Notes under the pieces: generated by a model
What the model saw: the letters and a program-made list of their open reading frames with translations, nothing else
The model's database searches: none
Told to the model about the DNA's origin: nothing
DNA from: Chrysoperla carnea
Lineage: Eukaryota; Arthropoda; Insecta; Neuroptera; Chrysopidae
Assembly (NCBI RefSeq): GCF_905475395.1
Contig: NC_058340.1
Span: forward strand, 63,900,181 to 63,964,180
Reading direction: 5' to 3'
Length of the DNA stretch: 64,000 nucleotides
Program-made: the position numbers and the translations under genes
Part shown: positions 45,547 through 58,600 of the stretch, piece after piece
Layout of the letters: each line of letters starts with the position of its first letter
Position numbering within the stretch: position 1 is the first letter of the stretch

Positions 45547-46155
45547 TATATGGACGGTAACACTTAGTTTTTTTCTTTTCTAATTCATTGCTAATATGTT
45601 TACTTTCTATTAAAAAGTTTTTTTTTAAATTTGTTTTCATTCATTCCAAATGAAAATTATCAAAAACTTCCAAAATATGTCGTTTTTTGAGATTCCTCCA
45701 TAAGAGCCAATGTATTTTATATCGATTTTTAATGACTTTTTTCTTAAAAATTTGCACGGATACCTAAGCTGAAATTTTAACCACATATTCTTTGAGTAAA
45801 AGACTACCTACAAACAAATTTTGAGCCTTTAAATCAAACATTGTTGTCATGCTCATACATCCTTAAAATAATTCTGATAACATTCAGAGATAATCAGAAT
45901 ATACATATTTTAAGTGAAAATCGAAACACGATAAATGGAAATATTTATAATAAGTAAAGTGGTAGAAAGTTAATTTTACTATATAATTTATCAATCTAGA
46001 CAATGATAAACTTAATCAAAAAGCTAATGATCTTGCATCTTTGAATCGAATTCACCAACCATGGCTTGTTTTGAATGAAACAAAGAATATATTCTCATGA
46101 GTTGTAAATATCGATAATTACACTCTTTTTAAGCATCAGATTAAAATCGATTCCC

Positions 46156-46173
46156 AAAAAAAAAAAAAAAAAA
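46156..46173. repeat. Homopolymer A18
   Basis: A run of 18 A follows TTCCC. No retroelement body was recognised directly upstream, so it is not clearly a poly(A) tail. Confidence 0.9.
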
Positions 46174-46435
46174 CAGTGTAGTACTTAGGTACTAATTATA
46201 CAATTAAAGCTTATTTTAAGTACAAAATTAAATACTATTAAAAATACAGCGTGTATCAAAAATAACAGAATGGCAGTATATCACCGTCATAAACCGTCTT
46301 TTTCAAATAAATATCTATACTTGTTATAATAATTTCTATTTTCACTGATCACAATAAGTAAACATGCGCCTTGTTTATCGTTAGGGTGAAGTCGGATTTA
46401 GATTTAAAATTAATTAAATTAGAAGTTTAAATAAA

Positions 46436-46725
46436 CCCCCAGCCGGAAGAAGTGATTTTCATTTTTTGATTGTTTGGAAGGTATAATTTGACCGAGAGTG
46501 TTTCTAGCTTTATTTCAAGAAAATCATCGACTTTTTTATAGTTATTTTGTGTTCGGAATCCTAAACTCGATCTTGAAACATAGCTAAAAATACTCTCGAT
46601 CGAATTACCTTTCTAACAAAACAAAAAAATCAAAATCGGTTCATTCTTTTAGGACCTGCGATGCCACAGACAGGCACACAGACACACAGACATATTAAAC
46701 TTATAACACCGCACTTTCTTAGCAA
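46436..46725. mobile_element. Second palindromic MITE of the CCCCCGACTAAAAA family
   Basis: The left arm has AACCCCCAGCCGGAAGAAG and ATTTGACCGAGAGTGTTTC, then TAGCTTTATTTCAAG. The right arm has CTTGAAACATAGCTAAAAAT, then CTCTCGATCGAATTACC, TTCATTCTTTTAGGACCTGC and CACAGACACACAGACA. The right arm is closer than the left arm to the single arms at 21.5 and 53.2 kb. Confidence 0.6.
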
Positions 46726-48116
46726 GGATTTAATGAATATCTATGGTTTTTCCAATAGGTTATATTTTGACAGGCCAGAACAAGTAAACAGAGTATTGTT
46801 TATCCTTAGTGTGAATTCGGATTTACATTTATAATTAAAAATTCCCAATAAGGTTACCACTGCGGTAAAAGGGGTTTTCTCTTATTTTAAAAATTGAACC
46901 TTTAATAATTGGGGATTACCGAAAAGGTCAAAATAAAGATCACTATTATATTCTTTGTTGAAATTAATACTTTTGAAAAATAATTAACTTGAAAATATCC
47001 AGACGTTCCGTTACTTTTGTAACACTCGATATATTATTATAGCTTTAGTAATACTTTTGATTTCTTAAATAATAGTTATTACAAATTAAAATTAAAATTT
47101 ATTGCCAATACGTGTAGTTTTTACCTCTAAGTACATTTTTAATGGGCTGCTGGATATAGTCAATTAACTGTCAAACGAAAAGAGTTGGTTCATCTTAGGA
47201 TATCAGCTATGTAGAACCTGCAACGTCTAATACGAAACGCGTAACATTTTGAGTGTTTTTAGAAAGGTACAACGTTTTATTTTAAATGCTTTTTAATATC
47301 CTAATACAAAAGCTCATTTTAGTGCAATAAGGACGTTCATGTGTCAACGATAGTAGATGAAACATAAAAGAAATTATGATTTAGGAAAGAATATTTACTG
47401 CTTTCGAATTAATTTCGTTGAATTTTAAGTTTAATTAGTGGCAAAAAGGAAAGCAATAAAAATATCATAATTTTTGTAAATAAATTAAAAAAATTTAAAT
47501 GTTTTCATTTTATTTTGAGTTTCTGACATTATAGTTTTTCGGCAATAAAGTTTTTGGGGGGTTTTGGTTTTAGACAATAAAGTATTTTAATGTTTTAAGC
47601 TTAAACAATGTAGTTTTGACAAGTTTTGGGTTCTGGACTATATAGTTTTTGGACATTGCGGACACAAAAATACTCCATTATTTTATATTAATAAAATAAT
47701 TATTATATTAAACATTAAAGAATGTATTTTATAAAAATTATGTTGTTTTAATCACTTGCATTGTTTGACCTAATTCTTATTTTTATTATTTTAATGGATA
47801 TTTTATTGAAAAAATTTTATTAATTAATTTATTACTACCTATTTAATATTATATTGTTTTAATTTATTTTTAATGTAAACGCATCACTTACAAACATTTT
47901 TTGCCATTTTATATTCATCATTTTATTTCATTAGGTGTCAATTTTTCATCGATATAACAAACTTTTAGTGGGATTTGTAATCTAAAAAATTTCTTCTAAC
48001 AATTTTAACCTAATCTTACTTCGAAATGCATTCATTTGATCACATTGATACCTGAGTCTTTTATAAGATAATCCCATATAGGAAAAAAAATAGAGTATAA
48101 CCTCCTGTGTAAGAAA

Positions 48117-48207
48117 ATGTATCGTTTTACTTTTGAACAACGTTGGAAAATCATAAAAATTTAGTTCCAAAATGGTGTGTTGCAAAAATTATGAGAACAA
48201 TCCATGA
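48117..48207 (+). pseudogene. N-terminal remnant of a mariner-type transposase
   Basis: From ATG at 48117 the frame reads MYRFTFEQRWKIIKI, a stop, FQNGVLQKL, a stop, EQS. The pattern [FY]TFEQRW.II.IY.QNG matches the first helix-turn-helix of many insect mariner-like transposases, which binds the terminal repeats. Two stops lie within 30 codons, and the following ~130 bp give no clear continuation, so it is an old remnant. It may belong to one of the other mariner fragments in the window, but the overlap needed to test that is missing. The minus-strand 67-codon reading across the same bases is an antisense shadow. Confidence 0.42.
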
Positions 48208-49199
48208 TAGAAATAAAGCTATGTCAGATTCTGGATTGAGAAAATTCATAATTACTCACGAACTTAAATTTTCTTGCTTCAGATCTTAATGCTGCTTTTA
48301 GACTGTCGTCAGCTCGTGACAGAAAAACATACCTAGTCAATTTTTTACAATCTGCCAATGATAAAGGGCATATATACAGCCACAATCAACAGAAAAATTT
48401 GAAAAATTGACATTTGTCTGTAAATCAGAGAAAAAAACTATTTACTGTTTCAAAAAAAAAAAATTGTCATATTTTCTTGATGTACTCATAAAAACATCGA
48501 AAAAATTGAAGAAAATTTTATTGTTCCTAAAATTGATAAAAAATTTATTCTAGATTAATTTGGACCTGGCATAAATGATCCCATTGGCTAAAATACGTTG
48601 AAGGTTGTCACAGTCATTCACATTGGACTCGTCTAAAAGAAGCCACTCACGAAGTTTCAAATGTGTTTATCATTTAAAAAAACACGTGGTGTCCCACGGT
48701 CTAATATATCTGCACTCAGACTGGCAACCATATCGGATAAAAGATTTTGGAAATGTTTAATTTTTGCTTTCTTAATAAAAGCAATGTCCATTTAGATAGG
48801 AATGCGCTACGTAGGGCATTGCAAAGGATTCGTGTTCTAGGGTAAGATGCATTACCCTTGTGTAAGCTACATAGTTTTATGTATCTTTAAAGACTTGAAA
48901 ACAAGATTTGAACACAGCAGGTGGTGCCATTAAGGATGTTAATCTTTAATAAACTGTCAGTGATGATACGACATGAATTCTTTATTAAAAAGTAAATACG
49001 AAGACATTTTTACTTGCATGTAATTGATATAATTACATGTTTATTATTAACTTGTTTATTAATTTTCATAAATTAATTAATATTCACGAACATTAACTGG
49101 CTATATGAAAACATTTATTGCTACAAAATGAGTCAATTAAATAATCAATAATTTTTTAATAAAATTGCTTCGATAAATCGTCTTTCGTATACGATTTAC

Positions 49200-49545
49200 G
49201 TGGATATCTCAAAAAATCTTTCAGCTATAAAAAGTTACTGAAATACCGCAATGTTTGGATCGATTATAGTCCGTATCTCAAAAACTATTCGACCAGTCAT
49301 CAAATGCACCCGCTTTTTGTACTTTTTGGGTCAAAATTACCTTATATACTGAGTTTTATCGAAATTAGTGATAAAAAAATGGTTCGATTTTTGTCAATTT
49401 TTTTAAGGGGTACTACCCCTTTGAAATAATCGAGAAAAACCCAAAAAAAAATTTTTTTGAAATTTGATGAAACTCGGTTTATAGGGTAATTTTGATCCAA
49501 AAAGTATAAAAATCACGTTAATTTAATGATTGGACATATAGAAAG
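49200..49545 (+). repeat. Single unit of the ~300-bp palindromic repeat family with intact centre
   Basis: It runs from GGATATCTCAAAAAATC through AACTATTCGACCAGTCATCA, TACTTTTTGGGTCAAAATTA, the centre AAGGGGTACTACCCCTTTGA and GAAACTCGGTTTATAGGGTA to GTTAATTTAATGATTGGACA. The centre is a dyad interrupted by three bases. Confidence 0.8.
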
Positions 49546-50604
49546 TTGCAATGTCAGCGAGTAACATGGGCTTTCATTTTCAAAAGTGTTCCTCACCAAA
49601 AAATTAAAAAATTTAAATCCATAAAATTGTCAAATCTAAGGCAAAAACTATCTCGATTTTTGGTAATTTCCATAACCGTTCACATCACAAAAAATTCATT
49701 TTGGAAATTAATCAAAATTGGTTTATAAGTAAAATAGTTTTGACCGAAAAAAATACAAAGCTTGTGTTCATTTAACTATTGGGTGAGTGATTTTTATGGA
49801 TATTGCCTAAAATCCTATACGAAAAGTTTTTTTGTACCCTTTTCTGAATCTTTGGAATGAAAGTTTCACTTGAATCACCTTTCGGAAATTAAGTAAATAC
49901 TTAGGTCATCTTTGCAAAAAACCTAAAGGTAAACGTCAGTGATTGAATATCAATTAAGTATAGCCAATCTGCGCAGAATTTATGAATAAGCGTATAACTA
50001 GTTTTGATTAGAAATGTACACGCAATATTCAATTAATTAATCAAGTTATTCTAATTAATATTCTTCGATCAAATTTTGATCGAAACTACATATAAACATA
50101 TGTCCTCTATAGTAGCAAGAGGTCGTTGACAATGTGGTAAATAAGGGATATTATTAAAATATATTTTCCGGGCACTATAATAGATTACAAACCCATAAAT
50201 AAAATAATACAAATAGTGAATATCGATTATTGTTTTCGCATTTCTGAACAAAATATGAAAATACCGTAAATGAGATGACAAAAAGTGAAATTAAAATTAA
50301 AATCGGCGAAGAAATCTCATGGTATAAGCATTCTAACATAAACAGATTTTAGACAGAGAGATTGGGCATGGTATTTGACGTCATATATATACTATGTTTG
50401 CCATAAGAACTCCATGCCAAATTCTATTTTGTTAGAATGGGATACAAACAAATCTTTGATGGCTTTTATCCCTTATATTTCTTTGCTGTTTGTTACATGA
50501 ATGAGCTTTTATTAGCTCATCAAGCAAAACAAAAATCGATATTCCCCTTTCTCTTTCGATTTGTTAAATTTAAGATAAGATTTATATTAAAGAATGCACA
50601 GACT

Positions 50605-51510
50605 CCAGTGGCGGACCCACTGATATGAACATGATGGACATGCCCATTATCTTAATAGACTTATTTAATAAAACTTCTATTCTTCTTCTAGTCTATTGTT
50701 CCTAATTTCATACTAATCCCTCATCTGATAATTTTTTGAGGGGTAAATTTTTTTTTTTTAAATTTGTTTCAAAGCATTTAAATTCCCAAAATCGAAAAAA
50801 ATACTAGCGAAATCAGTAAAAAAATACTTTCAGAAATGAATTTACATACCCTTACTAGATTCCGTTATCAATGATTTGGGAAAAAGATAGTCTTCGGAGG
50901 TACTCGACAAATTTCAGTTGAGAGTTTTACTACCTGAACCAAGTACTTGGATATCGATATCCAGGCAGTGGTTGTACAGCGTTTCCTTCATGATAGTAAA
51001 TCAACTATTATAAATAAAGAGGGCGCCTCACCGGGGCCTTTCTAGCGGCCATATATTATAAATTTTAACTAATACTAATGTGCGCCCCTGTGTTTCAACG
51101 CGTCCCTAGGCACGTGCCTGTAGAAAATAATTGATGTCATTAATATTTTACGTTCTATGAATTCAAAGTTCGACACGTGGCCGTGACATTCGTTTTTAAC
51201 ATAATATTTACGATCACTTTAAAATATTTATTTTTAGCTTTTAAAATTAATTGTCACTAAATGCATAGTAATAAAGAGCTGATTTTAATGTTTTCAATTT
51301 CTCTGTTTTTCTCTGATTAAAAAAAATATATTTTTTAAAAGTAATTATTGATAATCACTGTTAATTAGGTTCATCTTTTTTTAAACCTATCTAAGTTTTT
51401 TAATGTCGCAAAAAGTAATTAAATCATCGATTAAAAAAATTTAAGGACAATTTGGATACTTGCTTATTTTATCCGCTGGCTGAGCCGGTCCTGACTATAC
51501 AGGTCAGTGT
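50605..51510. mobile_element. Possible hAT-type element relics
   Basis: CCAGTGGCGGACCC (about 50610), GCGTCCCTAGGCACGTGCCT (about 51101) and GGCTGAGCCGGTCCTGAC (about 51477) are similar to CAGTGGCGGAYC and GCCGGCCCTG-type ends that I associate with hAT elements. The palindrome AGGCACGTGCCT is exact. No transposase reading was found, and the pieces need not belong to one element. Confidence 0.25.
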
Positions 51511-52129
51511 TCGAAACGCAAAATAAAATGTATTTATTGAAATAAAAAGAATGTATTTAAATTAAAACTTTAATAAAAATAAACAATAATATTACAATAG
51601 TAAACATTTTGTATTTTTGTTTTGACTAAAATATTTTGGTGACACAGCCCAATTGTTAATTGAAAACTATTAAATGCAAATGCCTTAATCATTGTTTTAT
51701 AATTGAGTTATTGTGTTTAAATATGAACTCTCTTTGCTGAAAATTCATTACTGTCGTTTTCACCATTTAAACTTAAACCAGCTCAACTTTAAGTTGTCCA
51801 TAAATTTTCTTTGAAATAGAAAATATAGTTTTAGAAAAATTTCGATATCATCGCGATACTTCAAAGGAGGGGTGGTACAAATAGCCACTATTTGGATCTG
51901 TTCAACTCCAAGAAAACATTAAACAGCGTAGAACGTTTAAGTTTATCCAGCCTAATATTTGTACTTCCTATGCTAAAACTATGGCAAAGCCCACTTTTTT
52001 CGGCAGAATTTAAAATTTTTTTTACAGGCTCAGAATAGGGATTTCTATTAAATTATAAAGTATCATAAATTTTGACTGTTTATAAGACGAGATAATTAAT
52101 AAATAGCTGGAAAGAAAGTAAGTTCTACA

Positions 52130-52293
52130 TACTTTGACCCTTGAAATCGCAAACTTTGTAGCTGATTATCTCGCTATCTTAGCGACCAAAAATTCTGAAA
52201 CTTCGGTATCTCACGCTAACATTATTCTGAGTCTGTGAAAATAAAATAGGTCAAATCCGACGACAAGTGCTTTCCTACTGGAAATACCTTAAG
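52130..52293 (+). repeat. Dispersed repeat A, copy 2 (partner at 11.6 kb)
   Basis: TTGAAATCGCAAACTTTGTA, then GCTGATTATCTCGCTATC, ATTCTGAGTCTGTGAAAAT and CAAGTGCTTTC are collinear with 11604-11770. An 80-codon minus-strand reading (52275-52517) overlaps the end and is not recognisable. Confidence 0.6.
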
Positions 52294-53168
52294 TGAGGCA
52301 CTCTCATAACGAGATCTAAGCAGTGACAGACTAATCGCAATGCACTGTTAGGTCTTAAATGAAAAATAATATTTTCCAGATACCTGCTATTGTATTCTAA
52401 TCGTTTATCTCTTACTGTGTCACACGTTCTTTTCTCCACTTGATGCTGGCCTAAAGATGTTTTCCAGTACCAAGATGTCCTAACCTTCTCGTTTCCGTTC
52501 TTTTGTTCCGTCCTCATCTTGTTTTTACAGTTTTAAGTTTTCCAAATGTCATTAACATTTAATATTTGAATTTTAGTTATACTTTTTGTTAGAGCCCTTA
52601 TATTTCCAATCTTCATGAAACCGATTTTTCAATATTATTGTTTAGAGATGTTTTTTGAATGTCATATTGTTTTGTTTTTTAATATTTAATAATTTACAAA
52701 CGTAACAATAAAATATATAAAATTATGATTCACCACAAACATAAAAGTATAACCTTCATTATTTTTCAAATGGCAAAAAAAAGCATTCATTATAATATAC
52801 ATAATTGTATAATTTTTATTTTTTAAAAGATAAATTTTTAAGATATATTATTTAAAATATTGACAACCATTTGACATATTGTACATGAATTATTATTTAA
52901 TTTTAAATATTATTATAAATATTTTTAATTTAATTATTATTTTATATGTAATGAATATGTCTCTTATTCTATTAATATTATTTATCATAAGAATTACCGC
53001 CTGCAGATATACAACTTCTATTCACAGCAGCTGCGAAGTCATAACGAATTTTCTGAAAAGTAAAATCAATTATGAGGGCTTTTAAAAACTTCTCAATAAA
53101 TTTTGAAAAATTCTACAAAAAATTTGTATTGACTTGGAAACGACATTATGAACTTCATGTTAATTTTT

Positions 53169-53335
53169 TACTCCCGACTAAAAAGAGGAGTGTTATAGTT
53201 TAACGTGCCTATGTATCTGTGTGTCTGTCTGTGGGGTCGTAACTCCCAAGAGGAAGAACCTATTTTTATTTTTTTGTTTGTTTGAAAGGTAATTTGATCG
53301 AGAGTATTTTAGCTATGTTTCAAGTACGAGTTCAA
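53169..53335 (+). repeat. Single arm of the CCCCCGACTAAAAA repeat family
   Basis: ACTCCCGACTAAAAAGAGGA, then GTGTTATAGTTTAACGTGCC, TGTCTGTCTGTGGGGTCGTA, TTTGAAAGGTAATTTGATCG and TTTAGCTATGTTTCAAG. It is collinear with 21488-21670, with no inverted partner nearby. Confidence 0.65.
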
Positions 53336-56300
53336 GATTTCTTAGCCGATAACAACTAAAAAGAGGTGACGAACATCAAACGGATTTCTTAAAACAAACT
53401 ATTTTACTCCAAATTGGTGGCAAAAAAATGTCCTCAACTTTCTGAAATTTTCCTGAGGGCAAGCGAAAATCGAAAAAATAAAAAACGTATATTTTTGGCT
53501 TAGAGTTTTTTGGAACATTAAACAAAAATCTAGTTGATTCCGAAATTGGGTGAGAAGTTTTTGAAATGAATTGCATGTTCTTGGGTCTCACTTACCTTAC
53601 ATAATTCAAAGAGGCAAAGTTTTGCGCGATATCTTATGAATTGCGGGTTTTAAAAGTATCGACTGAAAACTCAACTTTCAATATTCAAAGGGAACTGATT
53701 TTCTGGGTTAAAACTACTCCAGAAAACAATTTTTATCCAAAACGGAGGAATCAAATTTTTTGCGGGAAGATTAATATATATTCGTTGAAAGTATTTATGA
53801 AATTCTATATTATTCTAGATTTTTTCCCTTTTGTAAATCACATGATTCCAATATATTATTTCTTATTTTAATTATGAATATATTTAAAGCAATCGTGAAA
53901 ACTTTTTGTCTTATCGGAAATCTTCGTGTTGAAAGGGTCCTTCGTAAATCATTTGGTAATACATTTATTTTATTTAAACTGCCAATTATATAAAATGGAT
54001 TGGTTATTATATATCTAATAAAATACTGTTCCAAAAATTGCAACCTGTTTTATCAATTAGTAATAAAAACTCATTTATGCCCTTTCATTCATAGCCTTGG
54101 CAGGTATAGTTTTTCGAATCAAGACTAACTCTTTAAGTAGGATATGTTATTTAGAGGAGAGTGATGACATTTCTATGGATTTGGAAAGGTTACAAAGATA
54201 CAAAAACTGTTTTAAATCAGGCAAACGTGGCTTAGAGAAATGGCTCATACTTCTGTATCTAAAATACGAGTAAGACAGAGAGACAACATTTTTTTCTTAC
54301 ATATCTCATTACTATAAGAGAAACTGAGATAGGTAGATGAGTCGTATACCCGTCTTGGATAGGGGCACACAATAAAGTTTATGGCACCCAATAAAGTTAT
54401 AACAATGGTGATTTCGACTTAAAATAACTTCCCATGCCTGTTTTAAATACACTTGATTCATTTTTATTGAGCACAAATATACGTTTAAAAATCATTTTTC
54501 ATTGATCTTCAGAAAACATTTTTAATAATGAATTTTAATGTATAACATAATTCATGAAATTGGAGCAATTTATTAAATAAATATTTCTACGAATAATAAA
54601 TTTTATTTCCATCAAAATTAAATAGAACTATGTTTAAATAAAAATTCGTCACGTAAAAGCTACGTAAACTAAGTAAAGAATAATTAAAAATAAAATTGGT
54701 TCTGATACAAGTCAAATTCAATACAGACTTAGCTATCTATCTTGCATATATACCTACAACAACGAGTAACCGTAGCCTGAATGTATGTTGCTTGGTGTGC
54801 TGTCTAAATTATTTTGCCATATGTTGGATTACTTGCAATAGTCAGGCTATTTTGTTCCCTCATGGTTCCCAAAAATACTTACTTTTTGCAAATATCAGCC
54901 CTAGCAACGTTTTTGATTTGGTTGTAACAACTTCGTACCCAAAAATCGACTACGCAAGGAGGCAGGGCTTAAATTTTGACACTCTAATTTATAAGCAACT
55001 TTAAACAAATAGTACCGCATCATAGTCTTCACTTCTCATGCTTTTACTTATCTCCGCCCCTTTCAAAAATAACAGCCCATGTTACTCTTTGGTAATGTAG
55101 CTTTTTTCTATAGATGAAAGAATTTTTAAAATCGGTTAATTATAGTTTTTCAATTTATCCATTTTAATAACTTTTATAGGCAAATTTTTGACACCTCGGG
55201 TTACATTATTGCAATTTACGTAGAAATTAGCTTATGTCATCAAATGAATTTGGCATATCATATAAAAAATGAATTTTTCGAAACCGACTGATAGTTCCAG
55301 AGATTAGCGTCTTTTAAAAAATATACTCTGCATCTTTAATATAATATTGTATTAAATATTTGCGAAGAATGTAGAATTTTAAAATTACTTCATTCATTCA
55401 AAGAAGTCATCAAAATTATCTCATACACAAATATTTAAAAATGAAGTGGATGAACAAGTTTCAATCAAATAAAATAATAAAGAAATTTTAAATTCATTGG
55501 CGTCATTCCAAAAAATGTTATAAAAATTTTCTTTTCATATACGCCTACATTAAAAATTATGAGTAAAGAAATATAGATTTCCATTTGATATTTTATTACG
55601 GAATTTTCTAATTGAAAATACCCCTTTCTGAGACCTGCATAAAAGTTTCAGAAAGGGATATCTTAGAACATTTTTTCCAACAAGTTTCTTTCACATTAAT
55701 ATTGAATAATTTTCATTTATCGAAGTTTTCTCAAACGTGTAAAAAAAATTTTAGAAAAAACCCAAATCGACCCTAAATATATAATTTACAAACATTTTTT
55801 TCTACTAATGCACTTTGTATCCTTAAAAAAACAATTTTCAGAATAATTTACATCTTCAATAATTGATAATTTCTGAAGACATTAATAATAATTTCAAAAC
55901 AAAAATAACTGTGGTTTTTTCCTTTTTTGTAAAATATTTACACAACTCAATGATGATAAACTAGCAATAAATTTCAATGTGGGTAATTTGCATTAATTGA
56001 AGAAAATCTAATGTCAATTATCGATATCTGCGGGGCGTTAAAGGTATCTTAATTGCATTTGATACGGTTGGCGTCTTAGTTATGATTTAAAAAAAAATGT
56101 AAACGATTTGATTGTACAAAAAAATATAGGTAGGTGCAATTTGGAATTGAGCCATGAATATACAATAAATATATTTAATGTCTAAAACATAATATTTATT
56201 GTATAATCTAAAATGAATGAATTTTTTTTTTTTCAAACATAAAAAAAACATAATTTCAAACATGTTTCTAACCTTGTATTTACTAATATACTAATACATT

Positions 56301-56507
56301 TTATACTAACGTCAATCTGTAACTAATTATATTTACAAATTGTTTTACTTAATTAGTTTTCCGTATTACTTTTATATGAAATGTTTACAATCGTTGAACA
56401 TAGTAAAAGAAGTATTGCAATGTCGAGAAAAAATTCGATGTTCAACGAAAATATCCATTTTCATCATTCATGAGTTTATTTAGAAAAATTTCTACGTATG
56501 TACAGGG
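53336..56507. other. AT-rich DNA, unrecognised 102-codon ORF
   Basis: The ORF at 54696-55004 reads SNRSLNVCCLVCCLNYFAIC and later PHGSQKYLLFANISPSNVFD; it is cysteine-rich at first and has no domain I know. Its flanks show neither promoter nor splice signals. No other feature is seen. Confidence 0.35.
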
Positions 56508-56730
56508 TGTTCTGTTATGGATAGCAGAAAATTATACCAGTAAATTAACCTAATCAAGACAAATGGAAAAGCTCTTTACTAAATTTCGATCTGAGGCCTG
56601 TTTCGAGACATGAGGCTATGGGAAAAATAAAAAGATTTATCAATTCATAGACCTATCAAATTCATTAAATTAGTAGGTGCCACTTTACAATATGGAGAGG
56701 ACTATCATAAAACAACAGTTGGTTGCAAAT
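56508..56730 (+). repeat. Probable transposon end (TACAGGGTGTTCTG)
   Basis: ATGTACAGGGTGTTCTGTTA, then AAGACAAATGGAAAAGCTC and TCGATCTGAGGCCTGTTTCG, looks like a transposon terminus of a type frequent in insects. No partner terminus or ORF was found. The run G12 at 56861-56872 lies 130 bp downstream. Confidence 0.3.
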
Positions 56731-58344
56731 TGATTTAATTGGTTAGCGAATATTAAAAAAATTATATAATATTAAATTTAATACATATTTATCAAATCAT
56801 TTCACCAATACAGAGACACTTATATGTGGGAGGTATCAAATTATACATTAATATAGGTACGGGGGGGGGGGGTAAACTGTAATAAACTTCTAACTTCTTT
56901 TCTATCAATCGTAACGTGTACTTTGAAATAAACGAATTTGAAGATAAAACACAGGCAAGTCCAACGAAATCAAAATCATTAAATTTTAATGAATAGAAAT
57001 GATCTGGGCCAAAACGTAAATTCATTTTCCAATATGGCGGCAAAAAAGTTAATTTCCCAAGTACGCGAAATCAGATTTAAGGTCTTCAAACAACTTCTTA
57101 TTAAATGAGCTAATAAAAAAAATCAAGTGTCAAAGCTTTTAAAACGTAAAAATAACTATTAAAAATTTTGAATTTCCATTTTCGAGATAACTTCAATAGT
57201 TTTTGATCAGTAAAATTAATAAACCATATTGTACGCATATTCAAATGTGTTGTGTATAATTACAAATGTAAATATTATATTATTTATGATTACATAAATT
57301 GTGGTTGTGACATAATTATATAATATATCCAATATACAATATCGATTTGCAAACTTTAAATTATTTAAATAACAAAAAAGAAAAAAAAATTAGATCAAAA
57401 TCTTTTTGTGTATTTATAAAATACAGACGATTCCAAACGATTCATAAATATTTAGAACTGAATGAATTATAAACTATCCTGAAAGACTAGCTAACACTAA
57501 TCGTTATACGAAATTCCATTTTTTATTAAATTATTTATTACCTAGCATATACGCTAAATCCACATTGCTTGTTTCTATGGAAAATTATGTTATAATATAG
57601 TGAAAGCAAGTTCAGAGAGAAATCTTTTAAAATTCTGCAATTTGTATCTAGTTGGAACATTTTTTTAGAACATTGTACAATCCTTTTAGAACATGCTGTG
57701 TATTTCGTGGAAGTCAGTGGTGGTTTTTAGTTTAAAATATAGTTTTACTTTAAAAGTAATAAAACACATAAAAAATTTGGACTAAAAAGTACAAAATAAG
57801 TTTTTGTAATATAAAGTTTAATCAAATAAAGCGCCCACGTTTTAAAACATGTACATATTTTTTTCTAAATAGTGTTATTTAAATATATTTTCAATTTGTT
57901 ATATATGACATTATATTTTATGAATGTTAGAAAATTATTTTAATAGAATCTTGGAAGGTGTTTTTTTTATTTGTAATATAAATTAAAGTAACATAAACTA
58001 ACCTAATATTAAAAACAGATGTATTTGCAATAATATTGATTTATTTAATAATTTTAATGACGTCGTATATGCTACTTCAATATTTAATTGATCAGTCATT
58101 GAAAATTTATATCTTAACTCTATTAATTTACTATCAATAATTATTTTTTATAATCAATAATTCTTGTTGTATAATATTAGCGTATTTTGGATTTTGACTA
58201 GAGAATTATTAATGGGAGGAAATCAATTTTAGTACAGGTGCTAATTTTTCGAATAAATTTAGAAATTTAAATTTAAAATTAAAAAATTATATTGACGTGA
58301 TTGGCCCTTCAACCTGAAGCCTAGTAATGACAAGACCACGACCT

Positions 58345-58600
58345 CGTTGACGTGGTTCCAATGTCCATAAGTCAAAAACGTTTGCATTTGGATCGTTGTA
58401 CCCATCAAGACTGTTGTTCAGAATGCCAAGTCTACAAAATCTCGCAAAATGACCAAATTATACCGATCGTCAATTCCTATAATATTACTGCGAGGTCCTT
58501 TACAGTGATCCCTATATATTATAAATGTGAAAGTAAGGATGTTTGTTTGTTTGTTACGCTTTCACGGAAAAACTAGCCCATGAATTTGAATGAAACTGTA
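58345..58600 (+). repeat. Dispersed repeats: copy of the 9.55-kb block, then a TTATAAATGTGAAAG element
   Basis: GGTTCCAATGTCCATAAGTC, then GTTTGCATTTGGATCGTTG, matches 9550-9605. It is followed at 58512 by ATTATAAATGTGAAAGTAAG and repeats of GTTTGTTTGTTACGC, a type of block I recall as a common insect dispersed repeat. A shorter relative (ATTATAAATGTGAAAGGAAC, then TCTGTCTGGCTG) occurs at 32698. Confidence 0.45.

Noticed and set aside
54696..55004. 102-codon ORF as a gene
   Set aside because: No recognisable domain, promoter, splice signal or neighbour; length is not exceptional for 64 kb of six frames.
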